DNA of 64,000 bases, taken from positions 35,461,567 through 35,525,566 of the forward strand of contig OX579636.1 of the NCBI GenBank assembly GCA_951230915.1, in the 5' to 3' direction. Under the pieces are notes generated by a model. The model worked only from the letters and a program-made list of their open reading frames with translations. It made no database searches and was not told the DNA's origin. The DNA is from Antitrichia curtipendula. Its lineage: Eukaryota; Streptophyta; Bryopsida; Hypnales; Leucodontaceae. The translations under genes and the position numbers were made by a program. Shown in pieces: positions 28,101-40,900 of this stretch; positions within the stretch are counted from its first letter, which is position 1; each line of letters opens with the position of its first letter.

Positions 28101-31100
28101 TATGTAAATATGGGTTGGGATTGACAATTTCAAATGAAATAGTATCAAAGTTGTTTTGAATTCAAGCATTCCATTAGAAAATATTATTTGTGTAATGGGA
28201 TCCTACGAGGGCTTGGGATTGAACTGAAATACTAGTTCCCTTATTTTCTAATTCAAGTGGAACGGTATTTTATTGTAATAGGGATATGGAAATATGGGTA
28301 GGCATTGACAATTTCAAATGAAATAGTATCCAAGTTGTTTTGAATTCAAGCATTCCACTAGAAAATTTTATTTTTGTAATGTAATCCTACGAGGGTGTGG
28401 GATTGAATTGGAATACTAGTTCCCTTATTTTTTTATTCAAGTGGAACGGTATTTTATTGTAATGGGGATATGTAAATATGGGTTGGGATTGACAATTTCA
28501 AATGAAATAGTATCCAAGTTGTTTTGAATTCAAGCATTCCACTAGAAAATTTTATTTGTATAATGGGATCCTTACGAGGGTTTGGGATTGTACTAAAACA
28601 CTAGTTCCCTTATGTTCTAATTCAAGTGGAACGGTATTTTATTGTAATGGGGATATGGAAATATGGGTTGGGATTGACAATTTCATATGAAATAGTATCC
28701 AAGTTCATTTGAATTCAAGCATTCCACTAGAAAATTTTATTTGTGTAATGGGATCCTACGAGGGCTTGGGATTGAACTGAAATACTAGTTCCCTTATTTT
28801 CTAATTCAAGTGGAACGGTATTTTATTGTAATGGGGATATGGAAATATGGGTTGGGATTGACAATTTCAAATGAAATAGTATCCAAGTTAATTTGAATTC
28901 AAGCATTCCACTAGAAAATTTTATTTGTATAATGGGATCCTTACGAGGGTTTGGGATTGAACTGAAGTACTAGTTCCCTTATTTTCTAATTCAAGTGGAA
29001 CGGTATTTTATTGTAATGGGGATATGGAAATATGGGTTGGAATTGACAATTTCAAATGAAATAGTATCCAAGTTGTTTTGAATTCAAGCATTCCACTAGA
29101 AAATTTTATTTGTGTAATGGGATCCTACGCGGATTTGGGATTGAAGTGAAACACTAGTTCCCTTATGTTCTAATTCAAGTGGAACGGTATTTTGTTGTAA
29201 TGGGGATATGGAAATATGGGATGGGATTGACAATTTTAAATGAAATAGTATCCAAGTTGTTTTGAATTCAAGCATTCCACTAGAAAATTTTATTTGTGTA
29301 ATGTAATCCTACGAGGGTTTGGGATTGAACTGGAATACTAGTTCCCTTATTTTTTTATTCAAGTGGAACGGTATTTTATTGTAATGGGGATATGGAAATA
29401 TGGGTTGGGATATCCAATTTCAAATGAAATAGTATCCAAGTTGTTTTGAATTCAAGCATTCCACTAGAAAATTTTATTTGTGTAATGGGATCCTACGAGG
29501 GCTTGGGATTGAACTGAAAGACTAGTTCCCTTATTTTCTAATTCAAGTGGAACGGTATATTATTATAATAGGGATATGGAAGTATGGGTTGGTATTGAAA
29601 TTTTCAAATGAAATAGTATCCAAGTTATTTTGAATTCAAGTATTCGACTAGAAAATTTTATTTCTGTAATGGGATCCTACGAGGGTTTGGGATTGAACTG
29701 AAAGACTAGTTCACTTATTTTCTAATTCAAGTGGAACGGTATATTATTATAATAGGGATATGGAAATATGGGTTGGGATTGACAATTTCAAATGAAATAG
29801 TATCCAAGTTGTTTTGAATTCAAGCATTCCACTAGAAAATTTTATTTGTGTAATGGGATCCTACGCGGGTTTGGGATTGAAGTGAAACACTAGTTCCCTT
29901 ATATTCTAATTCAAGTGGAACGGTATTTTATTGTAATGGGGATATGGAAATATGGGTTGGGATTGACAATTTCAAATGAAATAGTATCCAAGTTGTCTTG
30001 AATTCAAGCATTCCACTAGAAAATTTTATTTGTGTAATGGGATCCAACAGGGGTTTGGGATTCAACTGAAAGACTAGTTCCCTTATGTTCTAATTCAAGC
30101 GGAACGGTATTGTATTGTAATGGGGATAAGGAAATATGGGTTGGGATTGACAATTTCATATGAAATAGTATCCAAGTTCATTTGAATTCAAGCATTCCAC
30201 TAGAAAATTTTATTTGTGTAATGGGATCCAACAGGGGTTTGGGATTCAACTGAAAGACTAGTTCCCTTATTTTCTAATTCAAGTGGAACGGTATTTTATT
30301 GTAATGGGGATATGTAAATATAGGTTGGGATTGACAATTTCAAATGAAATAGTATCCAAGCTGTTTTGAGTAGAAGCATTCCACTAGAAAATTTTATTTG
30401 TCTAATGGGATCCTATGTGGGTTTGGGATTGAAGTGAAATACTAGTTCCCTTATTTTCTAATTCAAGTGGAACGGTATTTTATTGTAATGGGGATATGGA
30501 AATATGGGTTGGGATTGACAGTTTCAAATGAAATAGTATCCAAGTTGTTTTGAAGTCAAGCATTCCACTAGAAAATTTTATTTGTGTAATGGGATCCTAC
30601 GAGGGTTTGGGATTGAAGTGAAACACTAGTTCCCTTATGTTCTAATTCAAGTGGAACGGTATTTTATTGTAATGGGGATATGGAAATATGGGTTGGGATT
30701 GACAATTTCAAATGAAATAGTATCCAAGTTGTTTTGAATTCAAGCATTCCACTAGAAAATTTTATTTGTGTAATGGGATCCTACGCGGGTTTGGGATTGA
30801 AGTGAAACACTAGTTCCCTTATGATCTAATTCAAGTGGAACGGTATTTTATTGTAATGGGGATATGGAAATATGGGTTGGAATTGACAATTTCAAATGAA
30901 ATAGTATCCAAGTTGTTTTGAATTCAAGCATTCCACTAGAAAATTTTATTTGTGTAATGTAATCCTACGAGGGTTTGGGATTGAACTGGAATACTAGTTC
31001 CCTTATTTTTTTATTCAAGTGGAACGGTATTTTATTGTAATGGGGATATGGAAATATGGGTTGGGATTGCCAATTTCAAATGAAATAGTATCCAAGCTGT

Positions 31101-33180
31101 TTTGAATTCAAGCATTCCACTAGAAAATTTTATTTGTGTAATGGGATCCTACGCGGGTTTGGGATTGAAGTGAAACACTAGTTCCCTTATGTTCTAATTC
31201 AAGTGGAACGGTATTTTATTGTAATGGGGATATGGAAATATGGGTTGGGATTGACAATTTCAAATGAAATAGTATCCAAGTTGTTTTGAATTCAAGCATT
31301 CCACTAGAAAATTTTATTTGTGTAATGCGATCCTACGCGGGTTTGGGATTGAAGTGAAACACTAGTTCCCTTATGTTCTAATTCAAGTGGAACGGTATTT
31401 TATTGTAATGGGGATATGGAAATATGGGTTGGGATTGACAATTTCAAATGAAATAGTATCCAAGTTGTTTTGAATTCAAGCATTCCACTAGAAAATTTTA
31501 TTTGTGTAATGGGATCCTACGCGGGTTTGGGATTGAAGTGAAACACTAGTTCCCTTGTGTTCTAATTCAAGTGGAACGGTATTATATTGTAATGGGGATA
31601 TGTAAATATGGGTTGGGATTGACAATTTCAAATGAAATAGTATCCAAGCTGTTTTGAATTCAAGCATTCCACTAGAAAATTTTATTTGTGTAATGGGATC
31701 CTACGCGGGTTTGGAGTTGAAGTGAAACACTAGTTCCCTTATTTTCTAATTCAAGTGGAACGGTATTTTATTTTAATGGGGATATGAAAATATGGGTTGG
31801 GATTGACAATTTCAAATGAAATAGTATCCAAGTTGTTTAGAATTCAAGCATTCCACTAGAAAATTTTATTTGTATAATGGGATCCTTACGAGGGTTTGGG
31901 ATTGTACTAAAACACTAGTTCCCTTATGTTCTAATTCAAGTGGAACGGTATTTTATTGTAATGGGGATATGTAAATATGGGTTGGGATTGACAATTTCAT
32001 ATGAAATAGTATCCAAGTTCATTTGAATTCAAGCATTCCACTAGAAAATTTTATTTGTGAAATGGGATCCTTCGAGGGTTTGGGATTGAACTGAAAAACT
32101 AGTTCCCTTATTTTCTAATTCAAGTGGAACGGTATTATATTGTAATGGGGATATGTAAATATGGGTTGGGATTGACAATTTCAAATGAAATAGTATCAAA
32201 GTTGTTTTGAATTCAAGCATTCCATTAGAAAATATTATTTGTGTAATGGGATCCTACGAGGGCTTGGGATTGAACTGAAATACTAGTTCCCTTATTTTCT
32301 AATTCAAGTGGAACGGTATTTTATTGTAATAGGGATATGGAAATATGGGTAGGCATTGACAATTTCAAATGAAATAGTATCCAAGTTGTTTTGAATTCAA
32401 GCATTCCACTAGAAAATTTTATTTTTGTAATGTAATCCTACGAGGGTGTGGGATTGAATTGGAATACTAGTTCCCTTATTTTTTTATTCAAGTGGAACGG
32501 TATTTTATTGTAATGGGGATATGTAAATATGGGTTGGGATTGACAATTTCAAATGAAATAGTATCCAAGTTGTTTTGAATTCAAGCATTCCACTAGAAAA
32601 TTTTATTTGTATAATGGGATCCTTACGAGGGTTTGGGATTGTACTAAAACACTAGTTCCCTTATGTTCTAATTCAAGTGGAACGGTATTTTATTGTAATG
32701 GGGATATGGAAATATGGGTTGGGATTGACAATTTCATATGAAATAGTATCCAAGTTCATTTGAATTCAAGCATTCCACTAGAAAATTTTATTTGTGTAAT
32801 GGGATCCTACGAGGGCTTGGGATTGAACTGAAATACTAGTTCCCTTATTTTCTAATTCAAGTGGAACGGTATTTTATTGTAATGGGGATATGGAAATATG
32901 GGTTGGGATTGACAATTTCAAATGAAATAGTATCCAAGTTAATTTGAATTCAAGCATTCCACTAGAAAATTTTATTTGTATAATGGGATCCTTACGAGGG
33001 TTTGGGATTGAACTGAAGTACTAGTTCCCTTATTTTCTAATTCAAGTGGAACGGTATTTTATTGTAATGGGGATATGGAAATATGGGTTGGAATTGACAA
33101 TTTCAAATGAAATAGTATCCAAGTTGTTTTGAATTCAAGCATTCCACTAGAAAATTTTATTTGTGTAATGGGATCCTACG
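25026..33180 (+). repeat. 22-monomer (4,051 bp) higher-order repeat, two tandem copies
   Basis: Three rare markers are each 4,051 bp apart: gatttgggat at 25081 and 29132, gtatgggtt with the aagt variant at 25531 and 29582, and gttgtttaga at 27781 and 31832. The length is 22 x 184 plus 3, and each copy holds three +1 cctta-type insertions. Copies are about 25026-29076 and 29077-33127, and identity continues to about 33180. Differences are very few: gggattgaaa against ggtattgaaa (25543 / 29594), ggtatatta near 27898 against ggtatttta, and one exchanged monomer segment near 25273 / 29324. This is the largest repeat unit seen in the window. Confidence 0.93.
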
Positions 33181-35364
33181 AGGGCTTGGGATTGAACTGA
33201 AATACTAGTTCCCTTATTTTCTAATTCAAGTGGAACGGTATTTTATTGTAATGGGGATATGTAAATATGGGTTGGGATTGACAATTTTAAATGAAATAGT
33301 ATCCAAGCTGTTTTGAATAGAAGCATTCCACTAGAGAATTTTATTTGTGTAATGGGATCCTACGAGGGCTTGGGATTGAACTGAAATACTAGTTCCCTTA
33401 TTTTCTAATTCAAGTGGAACGGTATTTTATTGTAATGGGGATATGGAAATATGGGTTGTGATTGACAATTTCATATGAAATAGTATCCAATTCATTTGAA
33501 TTCAAGCATTCCATTAGAAAATATTATTTGTGTAATGGGATCCTACGAGGGCTTGGGATTGAACTGAAATACTAGTTCCCTTATTTTCTAATTCAAGTGG
33601 AACGGTATTTTATTGTAATAGGGATATGGAAATATGGGTAGGCATTGACAATTTCAAATGAAATAGTATCCAAGTTCATTTGAATTCAAGCATTTCACTA
33701 GAAAATTTTATTTGTGTAATGTAATCCTACGAGGGTTTGGGATTGAACTGGAATACTAGTTCCCTTATTTTTTTATTCAAGTGGAACGGTATTTTATTGT
33801 AATGGGGATATGTAAATATGGGTTGGGATTGACAATTTCAAATGAAATAGTATCCAAGTTGTTTTGAATTCAAGCATTCCACTAGAAAATTTTATTTGTG
33901 TAATGGGATCCTACGAGGGCTTGGGATTGAAGTGAAACACTAGTTCCCTTATGTTCTAATTCAAGTGGAACGGTATTTTATTGTAATGGGGATATGGAAA
34001 TATGGGTTGGGATTGACAATTTCAAATGAAATAGTATCCAAGTTATTTTGAATTCAGGCATTCGACTAGAAAATTTTATTTGTGTAATGGGATCCTACAA
34101 GGGTTTGGGATTGAACTGAAATACTAGTTCCCTTATTTTCTTATTCAAGTGGAACGGTATTTTGATGTAATGGGGATATGGAAATATGGGTTGGGATATC
34201 CAATTTCAAATGAAATAGTATCCAAGTTGTTTTGAATTCAAGCATTCCACTAGAAAATTTTATTTGTGTAATGGGATCCTACGAGGGCTTGGGATTGAAG
34301 TGAAACACTAGTTCCCTTATGTTCTAGTTCAAGTGGAACGGTATTTTATTGTAATGGGAATATGGAAATATGGGTTGGGTTTGACAATTTCAAATGAAAT
34401 AGTATCCAAGCTGTTTTGAATTCAAGCATTCCACTAGAAAATTTTATTTGTGTAATGGGATCCTTCGAGGGTTTGGGATTGAACTGAAAGACTAGTTCCC
34501 TTATTTTCTAATTCAAGTGGAACGGTATTTTATTGTAATGGGGATTTGTAAATATGGGTTGGGATTGACAATTTCAAATAAAATAGTATCCAAGTTGTTT
34601 TGAATTCAAGCATTCCACTAGAAAATTTTATTTGTATAATGGGATCCTTACGAGGGTTTGGGATTGAACTGAAATACTAGTTCCCTTATTTTCTAATTCA
34701 AGTGGAACGGTATTTTATTGTAATGGGGATATGTAAATATGGGCTGGGATTGACAATTTTAAATGAAATAGTATCCAAGTTGTTTTGAATTAAAGCATTC
34801 CACTAGAAAATTTTATTTGTGTAATGGGATCCTTCGAGGGTTTGGGATTGAACTGAAACACTAGTTCCCTTGTTTTCTAATTCAAGTGGAACGGTATTTT
34901 ATTGTAATGGGGATTTGTAAATATGGGTTGGGATTGACAATTTCAAATGAAATAGTATCCAAGTTGTTTTGAATTCAAGCATTCCACTAGAAAATTTTAT
35001 TTGTATAATGGGATCCTTACGAGGGTTTGGGATTGAACTGGAATACTAGTTCCCTTATTTTCTAATTCAAGAGGAACGGTATTTTATTGTAATGGGGATA
35101 TGTAAATATGGGTTGGGATTGACAATTTTAAATGAAATAGTATCCAAGTTATTTTGAATTCAGGCATTCGACTAAAAAATTTTATTTGTGTAATGGGATC
35201 CTACGAGGGTTTGGGATTGAACTGAAATACTAGTTCACTTATTTTCTAATTCAAGTGGAACGGTATTTTGATGTAATGGGGATATGGAAATATGGGTTGG
35301 GATTGCCAAGTTCAAATGAAATAGTATCCAAGTTGTTTTGAATTCAAGCATTCCACTAGAAAAT
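33181..35364 (+). repeat. Array segment, transition to right-hand variants
   Basis: About 12 monomers with no unrelated insert. It holds the last ggtaggcattg variant (near 33637), a one-base deletion in tccaattc (near 33488), the first tatgttctagttc variants (near 34321) and the first ggcattcgac variants (near 34057). Two cctta insertions occur near 34649 and 35015. Confidence 0.88.
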
Positions 35365-38300
35365 TTTATTTGTGTAATGGGATCCTACGAGGGCTTGGGA
35401 TTGAAGTGAAACACTAGTTCCCTTATGTTCTAGTTCAAGTGGAACGGTATTTTATTGTAATGGGGATATGGAAATATGGGTTGGGTTTGACAATTTCAAA
35501 TGAAATAGTATCCAAGCTGTTTTGAATTCAAGCATTCCACTAGAAAATTTTATTTGTGTAATGGGATCCTACGCGGGTTTGGGATTGAAGTGAAACACTA
35601 GTTCCCTTATGTTCTAATTCAAGTGGAACGGTATTTTATTGTAATGGGGATATGGAAATATGGGTTGGGATTGACAATTTCAAATGAAATAGTATCCAAG
35701 TTGTTTTGAATTCAAGCATTCCACTAGAAAATTTTATTTGTGTAATGGGAACCTACGAGGGTTTGGGATTGAAATGAAATACTAGTTCCCTTATTTTCTA
35801 ATTGAAGTGGAACGGTATTTTGTTGTAATGGTGATATGAAAATATGGGTTGGGATTGACAATTTCAAATGAAATAGTATCCAAGTTATTTTGATTTCAGG
35901 CATTCGACTAGAAAATTTTATTTGTGTAATGGGATCCTACGAGGGTTTGGGATTGAACTGAAATACTAGTTCCCTTATTTTCTAATTCAAGTGGAACGGT
36001 ATTTTGTTGTAATGGGGATATGGAAATATGGGTTTGTATTGACAATTTCAAATGAAATAGTATCCAAGTTGTTTTGAATTCAAGCATTCCACTAGAAAAT
36101 TTTATTTGTGTAATGTAATCCTACGAGGGTTTGGGATTGAACTGGAATACTAGTTCCCTTATTTTTTTATTCAGGAGGAACGGTACTTTATTGTAATGGG
36201 GATTGGGAAATATGGGTTGGCATTGACAATTTCAAATGAAATAGTATCCAAGTTATTTTGAATTCAAGCATTCGACTAGAAAATTTTATTTGTGTAATGG
36301 GATCCTACGAGGGCTTGGGATTGAAGTGAAACACTAGTTCCCTTATGTTCTAGTTCAAGTGGAACGGTATTTTATTGTAATGGGGATATGGAAATATGGG
36401 TTGGGTTTGACAATTTCAAATGAAATAGTATCCAAGCTGTTTTGAATTCAAGCATTCCACTAGAAAATTTTATTTGTGTAATGGGATCCTTCGAGGGTTT
36501 GGGATTGAACTGAAATACTAGTTCCCTTATTTTCTAATTCAAGTGGAACGGTATTTTATTGTAATGGGGATTTGTAAATATGGGTTGGGATTGACAATTT
36601 CAAATGAAATAGTATCCAAGTTGTTTTGAATTCAAGCATTCCACTAGAAAATTTTATTTGTATAATGGGATCCTTACGAGGGTTTGGGATTGAACTGAAA
36701 TACTAGTTCCCTTATTTTCTAATTCAAGTGGAACGGTATTTTATTGTAATGGGGATATGTAAATATGGGCTGGGATTGACAATTTTAAATGAAATAGTAT
36801 CCAAGTTGTTTTGAATTAAAGCATTCCACTAGAAAATTTTATTTGTGTAATGGGATCCTACGAGGGCTTGGGATTGAACTGAAAGACTAGTTCCCTTATT
36901 TTCTAATTCAAGTGGAAGGGTATTTTATTGTAATGGGGATATGTAAATATGGGTTGGGATTGACAACTTTAATTGAAATAGTATCCAAGTTGTTTTGATT
37001 TCAAGCATTCCACTAGAAAATTTTATTTGTGTAATGGGATCCTTACGAGGGTTTGGGATTGAACTGAAATACTAGTTCCCTTATTTTCTAATTCAAGTGG
37101 AATGGTATTTTGTTGTAATGGTGATATGAAAATATGGGTTGGGATTGACAATTTCAAATGAAATAGTATCCAAGTTATTTTGAATTCAGGCATTCGACTA
37201 GAAAATTTTATTTGTGTAATGGGATCCTACGAGGGTTTGCGATTGAACTGGAATACTAGTTCCCTTATTTTCTAATTCAAGAGGAACGGTATTTTATTGT
37301 AATGGGGATATGTAAATATGGGTTGGGATTGACAATTTTAAATGAAATAGTATCCAAGTTGTTTTGAATTCAAGCATTCCATTAGAAAATTTTATTTGTG
37401 TAATGGGATCCTACGAGGGTTTGCGATTGAACTGGAATACTAGTTCCCTTATTTTCTAATTCAAGAGGAACGGTATTTTATTGTAATGGGGATATGTAAA
37501 TATGGGTTGGGATTGACAATTTTAAATGAAATAGTATCCAAGTTGTTTTGAATTCAAGCATTCCATTAGAAAATTTTATTTGTGTAATGGGATCCTACGA
37601 GGGTTTGCGATTGAACTGGAATACTAGTTCCCTTATTTTCTAATTCAAGAGGAACGGTATTTTATTGTAATGGGGATATGTAAATATGGGTTGGGATTGA
37701 CAATTTTAAATGAAATAGTATCCAAGTTATTTTGAATTCAGGCATTCGACTAGAAAATTTTATTTGTGTAATGGGATCCTACGAGGGCTTGGGATTGAAG
37801 TGAAACACTAGTTCCCTTATGTTCTAGTTCAAGTGGAACGGTATTTTATTGTAATGGGGATATGGAAATATGGGTTGGGTTTGACAATTTCAAATGAAAT
37901 AGTATCCAAGCTGTTTTGAATTCAAGCATTCCACTAGAAAATTTTATTTGTGTAATGGGATCCTACGCGGGTTTGGGATTGAAGTGAAACACTAGTTCCC
38001 TTATGTTCTAATTCAAGTGGAACGGTATTTTATTGTAATGGGGATATGGAAATATGGGTTGGGATTGACAATTTCAAATGAAATAGTATCCAAGTTGTTT
38101 TGAATTCAAGCATTCCACTAGAAAATTTTATTTGTGTAATGGGAACCTACGAGGGTTTGGGATTGAAATGAAATACTAGTTCCCTTATTTTCTAATTGAA
38201 GTGGAACGGTATTTTGTTGTAATGGTGATATGAAAATATGGGTTGGGATTGACAATTTCAAATGAAATAGTATCCAAGTTATTTTGATTTCAGGCATTCG

Positions 38301-38705
38301 ACTAGAAAATTTTATTTGTGTAATGGGATCCTACGAGGGTTTGGGATTGAACTGAAATACTAGTTCCCTTATTTTCTAATTCAAGTGGAACGGTATTTTG
38401 TTGTAATGGGGATATGGAAATATGGGTTTGGATTGACAATTTCAAATGAAATAGTATCCAAGTTGTTTTGAATTCAAGCATTCCACTAGAAAATTTTATT
38501 TGTGTAATGTAATCCTACGAGGGTTTGGGATTGAACTGGAATACTAGTTCCCTTATTTTTTTATTCAGGAGGAACGGTACTTTATTGTAATGGGGATTGG
38601 GAAATATGGGTTGGCATTGACAATTTCAAATGAAATAGTATCCAAGTTATTTTGAATTCAAGCATTCGACTAGAAAATTTTATTTGTGTAATGGGATCCT
38701 ACGAG
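35365..38705 (+). repeat. 13-monomer (2,394 bp) spaced duplication of a 5-monomer block
   Basis: The marker attgaagtgg occurs at 35801 and 38195, 2,394 bp apart, which is 13 x 184 plus 2. The two extra bases match cctta insertions near 36670 and 37045. Close matching covers about 35365-36311 and 37759-38705, including tatgttctagttc, gggaacctacg, a gatttcagg monomer and a tcaggaggaacggtac monomer. Eight other monomers separate them, among them the triplicated monomer at 37231. Confidence 0.87.
37231..37727 (+). repeat. Single monomer triplicated almost exactly
   Basis: The box gagggtttgcgattg starts at 37231, 37415 and 37599, each 184 bp apart. The first two full monomers are identical by eye, including tcaagaggaacgg, acaattttaaatg and attccattag. 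The third matches to 37727, then changes to the ttattttg and ggcattcgac type. Neighbouring monomers elsewhere usually differ at several sites, so this is a very recent local amplification. Confidence 0.93.
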
Positions 38706-40900
38706 GTTTTGGGATTGAAGTGAAACACTAGTTCCCTTATGTTCTAATTCAAGTGGAACGGTATTTTATTGTAATGGGGATATGGAAATATGGGTTAGGA
38801 TGACAATTTGAAATGAAATAGTATCCAAGTTGTTTTGAATTCAAGCATTCCACTAGAAAATTTTATTTGTGTAATGGGATCCTACGAGGGCTTGGGATTG
38901 AACTGAAAGACTAGTTCCCTTATTTTCTAATTCATGTGGAAGGGTATTTTATTGTAATGGGGATATGTAAATATGGGTTGGGATTGACAACTTTAATTGA
39001 AATAGTATCCAAGTTGTTTTGATTTCAAGCATTCCACTAGAAAATTTTATTTGTGTAATGGGATCCTTACGAGGGTTTGGGATTGAACTGAAATACTAGT
39101 TCCCTTATTTTCTAATTCAAGTGGAACGGTATTTTGTTGTAATGGTGATATGAGAATATGGGTTGGGATTGACAATTTCAAATGAAATAGTATCCAAGTT
39201 ATTTTGATTTCAGGCATTCGACTAGAAAATTTTATTTGTGTAATGTAATCCTACGAGAGTTTGGGATTGAACTGGAATACTAGTTCCCTTATTTTTTTAT
39301 TCAAGAGGAACGGTACTTTATTGTAATGGGGATTGGGAAATATGGGTTGGCATTGACAATTTCAAATGAAATAGTATCCAAGTTATTTTGAATTCAAGCA
39401 TTCGACTAGAAAATTTTATTTGTGTAATGGGATCCTACGAGGTTTTGGGATTGAAGTGAAACACTAGTTCCCTTATGTTCTAATTCAAGTGGAACGGTAT
39501 TTTATTGTAATGGGGATATGGAAATATGGGTTAGGATGACAATTTGAAATGAAATAGTATCCAAGTTGTTTTGAATTCAAGCATTCCACTAGAAAATTTT
39601 ATTTGTGTAATGGGATCCTACGAGGGCTTGGGATTGAACTGAAAGACTAGTTCCCTTATTTTCTAATTCATGTGGATGGGTATTTTATTGTAATGGGGAT
39701 ATGTAAATATGGGTTGGGATTGACAACTTTAATTGAAATAGTATCCAAGTTGTTTTGATTTCAAGCATTCCACTAGAAAATTTTATTTGTGTAATGGGAT
39801 CCTTACGAGGGTTTGGGATTGAACTGAAATACTAGTTCCCTTATGTTCTAATTCAAGTGGAACGGTATTTTGTTGTAATGGTGATATGAGAATATGGGTT
39901 GGGATTGACAATTTCAAATGAAATAGTATCCAAGTTATTTTGATTTCAGGCATTCGACTAGAAAATTTTATTTGTGTAATGGGATCCTACGAGGGTTTGG
40001 GATTGAACTGAAATAGTAGTTCCCTTATTTTCTAATTCAAGTGGAACGGTATTTTGATGTAATGGGGATATGGAAATATGGGTTGGGATTGCCAATTTCA
40101 AATGAAATAGTATCCAAGTTGTTTTGAATTCAAGCATTCCACTAGAAAATTTTATTTGTGTAATGGGATCCTACGAGGGCTTGGGATTGAAGTGAAACAC
40201 TAGTTCCCTTATGTTCTAGTTCAAGTGGAACGGTATTTTATTGTAATGGGGATTGGGAAATATGGGTTGGGTTTGACAATTTCAAATGAAATAGTATCCA
40301 AGCTGTTTTGAATTCAAGCATTCCACTAGAAAATTTTATTTGTGTAATGGGATCCTACGCGGGTTTGGGATTGAACTGGAATACTAGTTCCCTTATTTTC
40401 TAATTCATGTGGAAGGGTATTTTATTGTAATGGGGATATGTAAATATGGGTTGGGATTGACAACTTTAATTGAAATAGTATCCAAGTTGTTTTGATTTCA
40501 AGCATTCCACTAGAAAATTTTATTTGTGTAATGGGATCCTTACGAGGGTTTGGGATTGAACTGAAATACTAGTTCCCTTATTTTCTAATTCAAGTGGAAC
40601 GGTATTTTGTTGTAATGGTGATATGAGAATATGGGTTGGGATTGACAATTTCAAATGAAATAGTATCCAAGTTATTTTGATTTCAGGCATTCGACTAGAA
40701 AATTTTATTTGTGTAATGGGATCCTACGAGGGTTTGGGATTGAACTGAAATAGTAGTTCCCTTATTTTCTAATTCAAGTGGAACGGTATTTTGATGTAAT
40801 GGGGATATGGAAATATGGGTTGGGATTGCCAATTTCAAATGAAATAGTATCAAAGTTGTTTTGAATTCAAGCATTCCACTAGAAAATTTTATTTGTGTAA
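38561..40900 (+). repeat. 4-monomer (736-737 bp) higher-order repeat, about three copies
   Basis: The marker gatatgagaat occurs at 39147, 39883 and 40620, spaced 736 and 737. The marker acgaggtttt is at 38701 and 39437 (736 apart) and aaatagtagt at 40011 and 40748 (737 apart). Each unit holds a cctta +1 insertion; the first two also carry a compensating deletion in gggttaggatgac. The third copy replaces that monomer with other variants, so the copies are mosaics. Confidence 0.87.
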
